This document shows, piece after piece, positions 22,768 to 35,959 of a stretch of 64,000 bases of DNA. The notes below the pieces were generated by a model. That model was not told the DNA's origin. It made no database searches and was given only the letters and a program-made list of their open reading frames with translations. Source of the DNA: Lophius americanus (Eukaryota; Chordata; Actinopteri; Lophiiformes; Lophiidae); the NCBI GenBank assembly GCA_037951165.1, contig JBBDHG010000106.1, positions 741,001 to 805,000 of the forward strand, read 5' to 3'. Position 1 is the stretch's first letter. Every line of letters starts with the position of its first letter. Both the position numbers and the translations under genes were made by a program.

Positions 22768-22800
<33 letters not shown>
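22768..22800. repeat. (ATC)n microsatellite
   Basis: About ten ATC triplets directly follow the 35 bp array, probably grown from its catcat core. Confidence 0.95.
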
Positions 22801-24330
22801 CGCCTACCTCTTCCATTCTTTTATCTCTCTTGGGCGGTAATCGTTTCACTTTTATCACCATCCACATGATTGCTGTTGCATAAATATGTATAAAAGTCGT
22901 ACGTCTGTGTTTACGTTCTTCTGGGAAACATTTCAAACTGTCACATTAACATGACGATGGAGGATCTTATTTATTCACATCCTGTCGGGTCTCTGCTGTT
23001 AACTGTGGAGAAGAGTAGGGGAGGGGTCTGTGCTGGGGGGAGGTTTTTTTCTGATTTGCTGAATATTTCTCAGTGTCTCTGCAGTCTGAACTGGGACGTC
23101 AAAAGCTCCGGTTCTGTAATAAAGACCGTTGTATCGATGCAGTTTGTCTGTCAGTCGTTTGGTCAGCTTCTCCAGCAGCAGCAGAACTTTCTGGACTTTA
23201 ACACCTCGTCTTCTGCAGCTTCAAAGCAGCGACTGGAAACCTTCTGAGAGCTCCTCTGCTTGTCTGTCTTCAACGTCAGGAACGAAACCTTAAGATGTGG
23301 TTTTATTCTGTTGATCCATTTTATGAGGTTCTTCCGTCCATCTTGATCCCATCCAGCAGCAGAACTTTACTGGAAGATGCAGAGAAACGTTCCGCACACT
23401 TATTTCCTGTTTGAACCGTAACTGAAGCAGGGGGACAGCGTTCTGTCGAAATGTTCCGGTTCTGATGTACTCGTTTCTAGAGTGGGGTAGGGTGGTGCCG
23501 GAAGAACAGTCCATTAGATTCTGCTGCTTTTCCGGATCAGCGCTGGCTGAGGTCTGGACTCTGAGTTCAGTCTGCTTTGTGAACTGAAACCTCCACCCTA
23601 ACGAAGAGCCGTAACATTCTGTCCGTCCCACAGACGACTGGACTGACTGATGCTGGTGGAGGTGGAAGTGGAGGTGGAGCAATGTGATGGAGGAAACATC
23701 AGATTCTGGAGCTGGATCCAGAAGAAGACCACCATCGGTGCGATATTGTTTAAACTCTGCTTTGAGACCATTAATGACACCAATCTGGTTTCAAACTGGA
23801 GGCCTAGAGTCTTTTTGGTCACATGATCATATCATGAGGGTCAGACGATCATGTGACGTTCGGGTGCAGTGACAGGAGGGTGAAGCCGAACTGCCTGGGT
23901 GGAGGTTTGCTCATCAGACACCCCTCTCAGGTCGGAGGTCATGCCGGCGTTATTCCCTAATACTTGGCATGTTTTTGGGTTTACAGTGTTTCTACAGGGA
24001 AGGACGATGTCCTGAAGACGGAGGAATAACGTCAGCTGGAGCTCAACTCATAAAAATAAAACAAGAAAAAACAGAAAAACATTTAGAGTGGATAGAAAGT
24101 TCAGTCATTTAGAGTTTTATGACACCGCTCACTTTTCAGCCGGAGTCTAAGAAGACTTTCAACTCTTTGTTCTAGAATAGATCTTCATCTGCTATGAAAC
24201 CAAAATCCGTCTGAAGACGCTTCTTTACTGTCTTCCCTGACAGAATGTATCTCTGAGAAGCCCCCAATCTCCAGCGTCATACAACCGACTCTACTGGTTG
24301 AACTACTCAAATTAACTGTGAAATTATCTC
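22801..24330. other. No supported gene
   Basis: Short open frames on both strands up to 130 codons, without recognisable domains. Nothing else is seen. Confidence 0.42.
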
Positions 24331-24560
24331 ACAGCATCTTCATCACGTGAGAGGATGAATATCTGACTCCTCACAGCATCTTCATCACCTGAGAGGATGA
24401 GTATCTGACTCCTCACAGCGTCTTCATCACCTGAGAGGATGAGTATCTGACTCCTCACAGCGTCTTCATCACCTGAGAGGATGAGTATCTGACTCCTCAC
24501 AGCGTCTTCATCACCTGAGAGGATGAGTATCTGACTCCTCACAGCGTCTTCATCACGTGA
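24331..24560 (+). repeat. Minisatellite, 42 bp x 5.5
   Basis: The unit begins acagcgtcttcatcacctga and ends gaggatgagtatctgactcctc. Units start at 24331, 24373 and every 42 bases to 24541. The outer units carry a cacgtg variant where inner ones have cacctg. Confidence 0.95.
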
Positions 24561-25050
24561 ACAGGTCAGAGGGGCCACAGAGAAAAACAAAAAAGAAAAG
24601 TGATGCAGAGCCATGTTCCCACAAAAAGAAAATGAAAAACTTCAAAATGTTTTATTCTTTTCAGAGACTTCACCTCCTAATACCAGTAAAATATAAGTCA
24701 GAATAATCATTCCAAGGTCGTATAAAGATTTATTTTATCTAAATGTCATTTCTGATTTCAAGAAATTTGACCAATTATATTTTCTCTTCTTCCATTGACT
24801 GATTTATTTATTTTTTGACGTATTACAAGTCAAGTTAAGAGTGAGTCCATTATTTTTAAGTACATTTTTCCAGTGTAGCTGTTATGCAGGCGCTCTCCTG
24901 ATCTTCTCTGATCATCTAGAGGTGCAGGATGCCTGAGAGTGATGCAACGCTCACTGAGATCAACCAGCATGAAGGATGAACCTCATCATCGCTGAAAGAT
25001 CAACGTCAGGCCTGGTCATGTTCTCTCAGCTTCACCTCCTGCTGAGGGGA
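24561..25050. other. No supported gene
   Basis: AT-rich sequence, no feature seen. Confidence 0.45.
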
Positions 25051-26186
25051 GATGTTCCCACACACCACTGGACCTCTGGGAGAGATGTTCCCACACACCA
25101 CTGGACCTCTGGGAGAGATGTTCCCACACACCACTGGACCTCTGGGAGAGATGTTCCCACACACCACTGGACCTCTAGGAGAGATGTTCCCACACACCAC
25201 TGGACCTCTGGGAGAGATGTTCCCACACACCACTGGACCTCTGGGAGAGATGTTCCCACACACCACTGGACCTCTAGGAGAGATGTTCCCACACACCGCT
25301 GGACCTCTGGGAGAGATGTTCCCACACACCGCTGGACCTCTGGGAGAGATGTTCCCACACACCACTGGACCTCTGGGAGAGATGTTCCCACACACCGCTG
25401 GACCTCTGGGAGAGATGTTCCCACACACCGCTGGACCTCTGGGAGAGATGTTCCCACACACCGCTGGACCTCAGGGAGAGATGTTCCCACACACCGCTGG
25501 ACCTCTGGGAGAGATGTTCCCACACACCGCTGGACCTCTGGGAGAGATGTTCCCACACACCGCTGGACCTCAGGGAGAGATGTTCCCACACACCACTGGA
25601 CCTCTGGGAGAGATGTTCCCACACACCACTGGACCTCTGGGAGAGATGTTCCCACACACCACTGGACCTCAGGGAGAGATGTTCCCACACACCGCTGGAC
25701 CTCTGGGAGAGATGTTCCCACACACCGCTGGACCTCTGGGAGTGATGTTCCCACACACCGCTGGACCTCAGGGAGAGATGTTCCCACACACCGCTGGACC
25801 TCTGGGAGAGATGTTCCCACACACCGCTGGACCTCTGGGAGTGATGTTCCCACACACCGCTGGACCTCTGGGAGAGATGTTCCCACACACCACTGGACCT
25901 CTGGGAGAGATGTTCCCACACACCACTGGACCTCTGGGAGAGATGTTCCCACACACCACTGGACCTCTGGGAGAGATGTTCCCACACACCACTGGACCTC
26001 AGGGAGAGATGTTCCCACACACCGCTGGACCTCTGGGAGAGATGTTCCCACACACCACTGGACCTCAGGGAGAGATGTTCCCACACACCACTGGACCTCT
26101 GGGAGAGATGTTCCCACACACCACTGGACCACAGGGAGAGATGTTCCCACACACCGCTGGACCTCTGGGAGAGATGTTCCCACAGA
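25051..26186 (+). repeat. Minisatellite, 33 bp x 34
   Basis: The unit begins gatgttcccacacaccactg and ends gacctctgggaga. Units start every 33 bases from 25051 to 26173 without indels. Variation is confined to a few sites (accact/accgct, cctctg/cctcag, ctggg/ctagg, gaga/gtga). Because 33 is divisible by three and the unit lacks stops in several frames, open frames of about 350-410 codons occur on both strands. I consider these artefacts of the array, not genes. Confidence 0.97.
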
Positions 26187-27989
26187 CTTTTGGAACTTGT
26201 GTCCCTGACAGGTCCAGAGTTCCCCGTTGGTTCATAACAGCCTCTATTGAAGGTCACTCTCACCTTCTCCAGCGGATGTAAAAGAGTCTCATTAAGAGAA
26301 GTTCTTTTCTTCCAGCAGCTCACCATGATAATGGGTCAGAGGAACCAGAACCAGCCTTCGTCAGAGAAAAGAGGCTCTAAAGGTTATAATGTGGAATCCT
26401 GAGTGTAAATCAGGACAAGCACCTTTACTTTTGTTCCCTCGTCTTCAATAAAGTCATTTTTATTCAGTCCGACTAAAACAAAGAGTCACGCGGTTCTGTC
26501 TGCATCCATCATGCAGCATTTAGAGAGTCTGGCACTGAACCGGACCCGCTGATGAAAACTGCTTCAAAGTATCCTGATAAATGTCTTTCTCCTCTTCTCC
26601 TACAATCAGGTGTCTGTGATTCAGTCTGTGGTGATTTAGTCCTGAAGTCTCTCTGGACACCTTAAGATGCGTCCCACGTCAGAATGCCTTCGTTCAGCCC
26701 AGCGGGTCCACAGGAATCAGCAGAGGAGACATCAGACCCGGCCACGGGGTTCTGTAGGAGAGTTAGCCTGAGATGTTCTGGTCCGAGACAATAAACAAGT
26801 TCTGATGTGGACCATTTAACCGCTGAGGTGTTTGGGTTGGTCCACACAGAGGACACAGATGAATGCTGATACGAGTGAATAAAAGTCTAGATGAAGGTCT
26901 GGAGGTTCATCCTTCCACGTTTGTTCATCTTCTCAGAACCTCCGGTGTCGCTGAGATTTTACCAGCAACTGGTAGATATTTTATAATTAACAGTCTGACA
27001 GCGTTACATTTAAACACATGCTGTGATTAATGTACCGGCAGAGGTGGTTGGAAAATATATCTCTCCATTACCGGTATGGATAATTTCCTTTTATTGAAGA
27101 CTGATGTTTGCAATAAAAGCAGAATCAGAACCTAAGAAGAATAAAGGGGTGACCCCTCTCGGCTGGTCCCCAGGGTGAATAGAATGGAGCGCTGCGGCGT
27201 GGCTGCAGGCTAACTCCGTCTCTGAGGTAACTTTAGGATACATTCATTCTGGATTCCCTCTGTGCATCAGCAAATGATTTCACCTGCAGCGGTGCATTAT
27301 CAATCTTTTTGATGTGAGATGAAAAGAAGAACGTTTTTGTATTTAGATGAAAAGATTCTGCTTTAAATCTTTAAAGTTCTTGCAGCCAAATTAAAGTAAC
27401 CAGAAGTTTTAAAAAAAGCTTTGGATACCGTTGTGCTTTAAATTTTTCAATTTGATCAAATAGCCATGAGTGTGTATGAACCAATCCTACATCATTAAAC
27501 GGTTGTAGCTGAAAGCTGTGTTGGGTTTTATGGTCCAACTGCAGTGAATTCAGAAACATGTGCTGAAAGACAATCAGATGGATTTCCTATCAAGCATTGG
27601 AAGGTAGCAAAAAGTTGTGCCTTGGCAAAACATCCTTTGTCGTACACATGAGTTATGCATCAGCCGGCCATGTGTAGATGAAGACAGTCAAAGTCAAAGA
27701 GCGGAGGAGAGACACCCATAAAGAAAAATAAAGTAATAGTAGTGTCAACCAGTTGTGAAATATATTTTTGCTGTATTGTATTTAAGGAAGAAAACCTTAA
27801 CAGTGATAAGAGTGAATTCAGCATCAAGACTAGAACGAGTTTTAAAGGCTGTATGAGTCTTAATTCAATGATGATCAGGTGGTCTTTCTTTAGATGAAGA
27901 TAAACAACCTAGAGAGAAAATTTTAAAACTGACTTTTAAAGTCCTCTTAGTCTCGAGACGTCAAACCGAGGTTAAAGCCTCAATACCAA
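26187..27989. other. No supported gene
   Basis: Unique-looking, moderately AT-rich sequence, with no domain, RNA gene or repeat recognised. Confidence 0.42.
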
Positions 27990-28683
27990 ACCAACAGATT
28001 TCAGAACCACAGACAGCTCCGATTTCAAACAAGCCAACTTCAGCATCACAGACAGCTCAGATTTCAAACAAGCCAACTTCAGCACCACAGACAGCTCCGA
28101 TTTCAAACAAGCCAACTTCAGCACCACAGACAGCTCAGATTTCAAACAAGCCAACTTCAGCACCACAGACAGCTGATTTCAAACAAGCCAACTTCAGCAC
28201 CACAGACAGCTCTGGTTTCAAACAAGCCAACTTCAGCACCACAGACAGCTCCGATTTCAAACAAAGCAACTTCAGCACCACAGACAGCTCTGATATAAAA
28301 CAAACCAACTTCAGCACCAAAGACAGCTCCGATGTCAAACCAACCAACTTCAGCAGCATAGACAGCTCTAATATGAAAAAAAACAACTTCAGCACCACAG
28401 ACAGCTCCGATGTGAACCAACCAACTTCAGCACCACAGACAGCTCCGATATCATACCAACCAACTTCAGCACCACAGACAGCTCCGATTTCAAACAAGCC
28501 AACTTCAGCACCAAAGACAGCTCTAATATGAAAAAACCAACTTCAGCACCACAGACATCGCTGATATCAAACCAATCAACTTCAGCACCACAGACAGCTC
28601 CGATGTGAACCAACCAACTTCAGCACCACAGACAGCTCCGATGTGAACCAACCAACTTCAGCACCACAGACAGCTCCGATAGT
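27990..28683 (+). repeat. Minisatellite, 39 bp x 18
   Basis: The unit begins aacttcagcaccacagacag and ends ctccgatttcaaacaagcc. Units are more diverged than in most arrays here (gatgtgaaccaacc, gatatcataccaacc, aatatgaaaaaacc variants), and one near 28170 is three bases short. It appears older than the 33 bp array at 25 kb. Confidence 0.95.
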
Positions 28684-28877
28684 TCTGCTGCTTCAACAGA
28701 AAGGCCTCATTTAAGACAAACACATACAAAACCAATCCATCACCTCCTGATGTTCAGCTGATGGACCTCAGGAGACCGACCAGCGCAGCTTCTACCAGAG
28801 ACAACATGACATCACCTCGTCCTCCTACAGAAATCCCAGATCCTCCAGCAGCAGATTGAAATGATCTTTAGTCTTTA

Positions 28878-28960
28878 GTCATTAGACCTTTTTTTCCCCA
28901 AGGGGAAATTCTTTTCCGCAGTATCGTACATTTCAGATTACATATTAAATACACAAAGAA
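28878..28960 (-). mobile_element. Possible retroposon 3' end
   Basis: Read on the minus strand, the stretch contains gaatttccccttggggaaaa followed by a short A-rich end. This resembles the tails of several fish LINE/SINE families that end in aatttcccttcgggg plus an A-rich end. No body of an element could be attached to it. Confidence 0.3.
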
Positions 28961-30565
28961 CCAATGACAAAAGTTGCTCTGCAGAATTTATAATTCTAAT
29001 TTATGTTCAAATTCATACAGTTGTTGATGCCAGAAGTTCACTAAATAAATTCCCATGTAAACGACATCACCAATAAATAACACAAAAACAGTGACGTGTC
29101 TACATGATCTCTATCTTTTAGGATGAAATACTGACAACCACAGCTCTCAGTATTTCACAGTAATTAATACAGAATGAATCTGTCTGAGTCTCCTGCTGAG
29201 TTAAAAACGGACCTTCTTCCAAACTCGACTGATGGGCTGATAAATGATAAACAGCCTCCAGAAGAAGGATGTTTGAAGTGTTTGAATAGAGAACCATTAA
29301 TGAGTGGGAGAGAATCCCCGACTATTAAAACTCTGTCCTCAGGGTGAAATCACATTTATTCTCAGCAGGCTGAAGGCAGGTGAAACATCCTCTTCGTCCT
29401 CGCTGTAGATTGACCCTCCTCCTCCTCCATTTAACCGATAGCAGTAAAATATGGCCGGTGTGGAGCGGCGAGAGCGTAATTGTCCGTCTAAGCCTGGAGG
29501 GCAGAGCAGACGGAGGCGGGGGCGACTCTCACAGGGGCATGAGCCGACATCCCATCATACAAATCCTCTCTTTTGCTGCACACACTCAGTTTAATTGTTA
29601 CTAGAGCTGTCAATCATCCAGGCTGGTTCCTCCTCGTCCTTGATTCCAGATAAATCCATAGAAAAAAGCTAAAGACGTCAAAACGCAGCTGCAGCTACAA
29701 ACCACTGATGACGTTTGCTGCAGGCAGACACAAAAGAAGTTATTTTTACAGTGTAGTTGTCAATCCTGCCATTAACCACAAATAGAAACACACACACACA
29801 CACACACAAACACACACACTGTAAAATAACAAAATATAAAAAATGGCCCTGAAAATAGAATTTTTGATAAACTTAATACATAAAAAATATTTCAATGATA
29901 AGAAACAACAACAATGAATCAACTTAAATTAAATCTTCCTAAACTCCCCTGCTGGTTCAACCGATGACATTTTACTGCAGTCTGCTGATTTCAGCAAACA
30001 TCTTACGTCTGACGCCTCTGAGAAAAACTTCTGTCAGAGTCTCTTCAAGAGTCAGAGTCGCTGCTCTGAAACCTGCTGGAGTCAAATCTGTCCTTTATGA
30101 TGGAATAAACCAGCGTGTCAGAACTCCATGTCCACATTTAAAACACTCGCCTCCCTCTCTTTATGCTTTGTAGAAGTTCTTAGTCAAGAGCTTTAGGAAC
30201 AAACAATCGGCGCTCTTCGTTCTTCTTCATCATTCACTAACCTTGGATAAAACATTACAATGAAAATGAAATTACATTCAAGTTCAATTCAGTTAGTCAC
30301 TTGTTCCATCGTCACATTGTGTTTCATGTAGAATCGTTCCATGAGACGGGCTGTGATCTAATTTCATCACCCATAATGCACTTCACCATGAGTGAGGCTC
30401 ATTATAATTGTATAACTGACAGCAGACTGGTTTCTCATCACATCGCTTGAGTAATCTGTTACTATGTGTGAGTTTTTAGATTAAAGGCTCTGACATCACT
30501 ATATTCCAGAAACATGAAAGTAAACAATCAGTGAATTTGTTCCGAAACTCTTTGATAACTTCTGC
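28961..30565. other. No supported gene
   Basis: Contains the CA tract at 29787-29820 and isolated words like the MITE end ttttacagtg (29746) and cactgtaaaa (29817). A CTCCTC patch lies near 29405-29430. No gene is supported. Confidence 0.4.
29787..29820. repeat. (CA)n microsatellite
   Basis: About 16 CA dinucleotides with one interruption. Confidence 0.93.
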
Positions 30566-30765
30566 ATTACATTTGATAGAAATACCACAAAGTTCTTCTT
30601 CTTCTACACAGTTTCTGTGGGTCAGAACCAGGATGACTCTCCATTTGGACCAGCTGGACAGACAATAGACCCACAACGTGATAAAAATGGGAATTTGACC
30701 TCAGAGAGAGATTTTAGCTGCACAATACCACTTATGTCCACCAGAGACATGTCCTCCATGCTCAT
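30566..30765 (-). repeat. Dispersed repeat, copy B
   Basis: The reverse complement aligns with 895-1075. It shares tggtccaaatggagagtc, cctggttctg and gtggtatttctatca with copy A. Similarity may reach further toward 30900 at low identity. Family unknown. Confidence 0.6.
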
Positions 30766-32130
30766 TAAAAACCTCAGGTTTACTAAAATATGACGCTGTG
30801 CCCAGTAAGAAAAAAAGAAAAAGTAAGTAAAGCGTGAGTGAAACATCTTTGCACACCCGACAACAAAAAATGTCTTTTTCAGCGTATGCATCTTTATTTA
30901 AATGTAGACAACAAATGTTCCTGCAGATTTATCACCCAGTCTTTTAGACGCATCTGATTTTATTATTGTTTTTTTTTGTGGTTTTCTATTTGAAGTCGGA
31001 CATTTTCAGTGTGAATAAGACTGCTTGAGTCAGAGCAGCCCGGTTTGACCCATCACCGGTTCCTATCGCCGCAGCAGACTGGGCCCTCATGTAGCCTCAT
31101 AAAGTCCATTTAGTGAGGAGCAGCTGAGTGGACTTTAAAGACGTGTGAGATGATCTCAGTAGATCCACAGAGTGACTCACTTTCAAAACTCATCACATCT
31201 CCAGACGGCTCTACTTTCTACAGAGGATCAACCTTCATTCTACTATTATAATATATCATATTCTGTTGGCAGTGAAACCAAACAGAACCAGTTTTAGTTC
31301 CTATAGAGATTCTGTTTGGATCTGTAGCCATAAACATCACATTCTGAAAACAGTCTCATCTGAGGAATGGAATCGAGTGTTTTAGCTTCACATCTCCTAC
31401 AACGAACAAACACTCACACTGGAAGCTGCCGTACAAGAGGCCAACCTCATCGGGAGCGATACAGCGCCCCCTGTATGCTCTGCTGTACGCTCGGACCATC
31501 ACACCTTTACTGAAGGAGACCTCCAGACGTAGGTCAGAACCAGAGGTCCAAACTCCATCTGTCCATCAGCAGACAACCTCCTCCTCACAGACGTTCAAGT
31601 CTTCAGAGGAGAGGAGATGTGATCAGCTGCTGCCTCCAACAAACTGAAGAACAAACCCTCTAAGGTAAAATGAGCTTTTATCATTTTCACCTTCGCTGTG
31701 AATAGAAATAAATCAGCAGAAACACAACTCAAAGGTTGTCAATGGTTACCAGCTGTGACCTCCACATCAAAGCGTTTCAGCATGACATCACTTCCTGCAT
31801 CATGATCGCTCCTCTAATGTGTTTTTCTGCAGAAATAAGAGGCACTGGAATGTTTCTTCCAATCACAGAAGCTTTTATAGTCGTCTTAATTCAATTCGTC
31901 TTATTCAGGCATTGGTGAGGTGCTTAGAATTCTGATGGGAGAGACGGCGTGGAGCGTAGCTGCTGACGTTCAATCACAAACATACCATAGCCAAGAAAAC
32001 ATATTAAAATATGCAGAAATACTAAAAAGATTAGATTTCAGCAGTTTGGTGCAGGTTTCCTGATGAGTGCGACATCAACTGACCATCAGTCGCAATTCAG
32101 TTATGTCTGATGGTCGGCTGGTTTTTATTT
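30766..32130. other. No supported gene
   Basis: Unique-looking sequence with short open frames only. Confidence 0.42.
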
Positions 32131-33984
32131 CTGTAATAAAGGGTTTATATGTATTTATTCTCCTTTAGGACCTTCTTGTGTTTGTGTAATAAAGGGTTTA
32201 TATGTATTTATTCTCTTTTAGGACCTTCTCGTGTTTGTGTAATAAAGGGTTTATATGTATCTATTCTCCTTTAGGACCTTCTCGTGTTTGTGTAATAAAG
32301 GGTTTATGTGTATCTATTCTCCTTTAGGACCTTCTCGTGTTTGTGTAATAAAGGGTTTATGTGTATCTATTCTCCTTTAGGACCTTCTCGTGTTTGTGTA
32401 ATAAAGGGTTTATGTGTATCTATTCTCCTTTAGGACCTTCTCGTGTTTGTGTAATAAAGGGTTTATGTGTATTTATTCTCCTCTAGGACCTTCTCGTGTT
32501 TGTGTAATAAAGGGTTTATGTGTATTTATTCTCCTTTAGGACCTTCTCGTGTTTGTGTAATAAAGGGTTTATGTGTATATATTCTCCTTTAGGACCTTCT
32601 CGTGTTTGTGTAATAAAGGGTTTATGTGTATTTATTCTCCTTTAGGACCTTCTCGTGTTTGTGTAATAAAGGGTTTATGTGTATTTATTCTCCTTTAGGA
32701 CCTTCTTGTGTTTGTGTAATAAAGGGTTTATGTGTATTTATTCTCCTTTAGGACCTTCTCGTGTTTGTGTAATAAAGGGTTTATGTGTATTTATTCTCCT
32801 TTAGGACCTTCTCGTGTTTGTGTAATAAAGGGTTTATGTGTATTTATTCTCCTTTAGGACCTTCTCGTGTTTGTGTAATAAAGGGTTTACGTGTATTTAT
32901 TCTCCTTTAGGACCTTCTCGTGTTTGTGTAATAAAGGGTTTACGTGTATTTATTCTCCTTTAGGACCTTCTCGTGTTTGTGTAATAAAGGGTTTATGTGT
33001 ATTTATTCTCCTTTAGGACCTTCTCGTGTTTGTGTAATAAAGGGTTTATGTGTATTTATTCTCCTCTAGGACCTTCTCGTGTTTGTGTAATAAAGGGTTT
33101 ATGTGTATTTATTCTCCTCTAGGACCTTCTCGTGTTTGTGTAATAAAGGGTTTATGTGTATTTATTCTCCTTTAGGACCTTCTCGTGTTTGTGTAATAAA
33201 GGGTTTATGTGTATATATTCTCCTTTAGGACCTTCTCGTGTTTGTGTAATAAAGGGTTTATGTGTATTTATTCTCCTTTAGGACCTTCTCGTGTTTGTGT
33301 AATAAAGGGTTTATGTGTATTTATTCTCCTTTAGGACCTTCTTGTGTTTGTGTAATAAAGGGTTTATGTGTATTTATTCTCCTCTAGGACCTTCTCGTGT
33401 TTGTGTAATAAAGGGTGTATATGTATTTATTCTCCTCTAGGACCTTCTTGTGTTTGTGTAATAAAGGGTGTATATGTATTTATTCTCCTCTAGGACCTTC
33501 TTGTGTTTGTGTAATAAAGGGTGTATATGTATTTATTCTCTTTTAGGACCTTCTCGTGTTTGTGTAATAAAGGGTTTATATGTATTTATTCTCCTCTAGG
33601 TCCTTCTTGTGTTTGTGTAATAAAGGGTGTATATGTATTTATTCTCCTCTAGGACCTTCTTGTGTTTGTGTAATAAAGGGTTTATATGTATTTATTCTCC
33701 TCTAGGACCTTCTTGTGTTTGTGTAATAAAGGGTTTATATGTATTTATTCTCTTTTAGGACCTTCTTGTGTTTGTGTAATAAAGGCTTTATATGTATCTA
33801 TTCTCCTTTAGGACCTTCTTGTGTTTGTGTAATAAAGGGTTTATGTGTATTTATTCTCCTTTAGGACCTTCTTGTGTTTGTGTAATAAAGGGTTTATGTG
33901 TATTTATTCTCTTTTAGGACCTTCTCGTGTTTGTGTAATAAAGGGTTTATGTGTATTTATTCTCCTCTAGGACCTTCTCGTGTT
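32131..33984 (+). repeat. Large minisatellite, 53 bp x 35
   Basis: The unit begins gtttatgtgtatttattctc and continues ctttaggaccttctcgtgtt and tgtgtaataaagg. Variation is low: tatgtg/tatatg, cctttag/cctctag and tctcg/tcttg subtypes cluster by region. Both edges carry the older tatatg/tcttg forms, while the centre is homogeneous, as expected for growth by unequal exchange. Each unit contains AATAAA and a pyrimidine run ending in TAG. Confidence 0.97.
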
Positions 33985-35692
33985 TCTCTAAATGAGAGCT
34001 GCTGATCTGTGGATCAGACAAAAATGAAAATGTTGGATGTATTTATGAAAGTATTTCTCAGCAGAGTGAACGGGTAACAATGTGACAGATGGAAAACTGG
34101 CGGTGGGATGTTAATGTCAGGCCCACCTGATTGTCTCTCCACCATCAGAGCTCCAGCCTGTCTCACCATCAGCCTCACTAATGACCTCTGACAGACTGTC
34201 GGGCTTCGTCAGAGGATCTCATGAAAACAGGAGCCAGTATTGATCAACGCCGCTCCAAACAGAATCCAGCTGATGCATATTTTATGAGTCTGCATCACCA
34301 GAACAATCTCATTCCAGTACTTCCACGGCCTGGAGCTGAAAAGTCTCGCAGCACAAGGACGGAGAGGGACGGCGTGACAGAGAGGCTCCACGGCGAGGAG
34401 GAGACGTTTCTCTGTGAGGACAAACAAAGAGGGTCGGCTGCTGTCGGACACGGACCTACTAATCCTGGACAGAACCCTGCTCTTCTCATTAGGACACAAA
34501 TGGGACCCAAACAGGAAAGAGCATCAGCGCCAACATCTAGTCAGACACAACCTCGATGGAGGACGCCTGAAGTCTGGCAGCAAATATGGAGGGTTTCTGT
34601 CTGTGGGCGGGGCCTAAACTGTCCTCCTCAGCAAAGTCAGCTCAAGGTGAGAATGTACAAATAAACATGAGAAAATACTTTCATATGAGGAGGAAGTGAC
34701 CCCGAGGGTAAATCTGTACGGACCTGTCCGTCCTCTCATCCCACATAAAGTTCTACAAACAAATTCACCTCATGTTTACAAACACTGATGAAGAATGTTG
34801 ATTCTGCTCCACTGAGGAACAAACAACTTTAATCTGGGATGAATGAGAGCAAACATCAATATTCTGGAACAAAGACGAGGATTGTCCTGTAACTAGCAGT
34901 AAACAGTTAAACTGGAAATAATCCAGTCACAATTATTACATCGTCGGATCGAGTTATTCTAATTAATGACAATTATGTGTCTTAAATGAGTTTGGTGTAA
35001 CAGAATCACAAACCGCCGAGTCAAAGGTCAGCCAGACCGAAAACCACGGATACTGCTGGGACTAGATTTATTATTTGTCTGAGAATGAATCTCCAGCTGA
35101 TATTTCCTAACTGGACCCAAAGATTTCTTATTATATAATGACAGTAAAATAGTTTGTTCCAGCCTGAAACGAGAACCTCCAGTCTTCATGTGTTCTTGGT
35201 TCCGTCTGTTGTCACGTGTTCTATAAGGGACCATTGACCAAAAAGGTCACTTGGAGGTGTTGTGCAGGATTTCTCTCTGTGGGCGGGACCTGAGGCGTCT
35301 CCCTCATCAAAGTCCGGTGAAGGTGGTTTTTTCTGGGAATGGGTCCGGAAAACTCCTAGTTCTGTTCATCAGGACTTCAGCTTCCAGATCTCAGCAGCAG
35401 CAGCAGCAGAAGCAGAAGCAGAGGGGAGGATCCGGAACATCTGGACCTGTTCTACTAAGGTTCTTCTCACCGGCCCACCCGTCAATACCCATGGCTCAAA
35501 AGATGGAGGCTGCGGCCCTCATGTCGGGTCGGGACCACTGACAGCCAGCATAGTCTCACGTTTGATGTTCTATGTTGAAGACATAAAGTGAGGAAATGGT
35601 TTTTAAAGTTGTTGTTTGGATCAGCAGAACTGAGGAGGGAACGACTGAACCGGTCTGCATCTTTTCTCTGTAGAACATCTCATTATTGACTG
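33985..35692. other. No supported gene; a short repeated motif
   Basis: A roughly 50-base motif with tctgtgggcgg is present at about 34590-34650 and again, diverged, at 35268-35325. A CAG run lies near 35393-35420. Open frames up to 147 codons at 34221-34664 overlap open frames on the other strand and show no domain. Confidence 0.42.
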
Positions 35693-35800
35693 CACTGTAA
35701 AAACCCAATCTATCCGGTATATGTGTCTAACTTCTAGTCAGAACATCTTACTGCTCTGATGTGCGACACGTAACGTCTCAGACGGAGACACTGGCTTTAC
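35693..35800 (+). mobile_element. MITE end (CACTGTAAAAA type)
   Basis: It begins with cactgtaaaaacccaatcta and continues with an atctaacttctagtcaga-like stretch, matching the terminal region of a palindromic non-autonomous DNA transposon common in fish. The opposite terminal repeat is not found downstream, so only one end survives. Family assignment is from memory of the consensus and is tentative. Confidence 0.5.
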
Positions 35801-35959
35801 AGAAGACATCTGGACCATCTCAAATATCTCAATCTGAGTAGGACATATTTTATCTTTAAAGGCTAAAATATCACTTTCTCGTATTTCAAACACATCTTAA
35901 ACAGTTTGAATTAACCTGAGATGAAGAGGTTAACGTATCGTTAGCCTCACAGCATAAAT

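Noticed and set aside
25051..26186. Long open frames (about 350-410 codons) on both strands as genes
   Set aside because: They are read-through of a 33 bp tandem array. The same DNA is open in several frames and on both strands, and no domain, exon or promoter context exists.
34221..34664. 147-codon open frame as a gene
   Set aside because: Open frames overlap it on the other strand, the composition is not protein-like, and no domain is seen.
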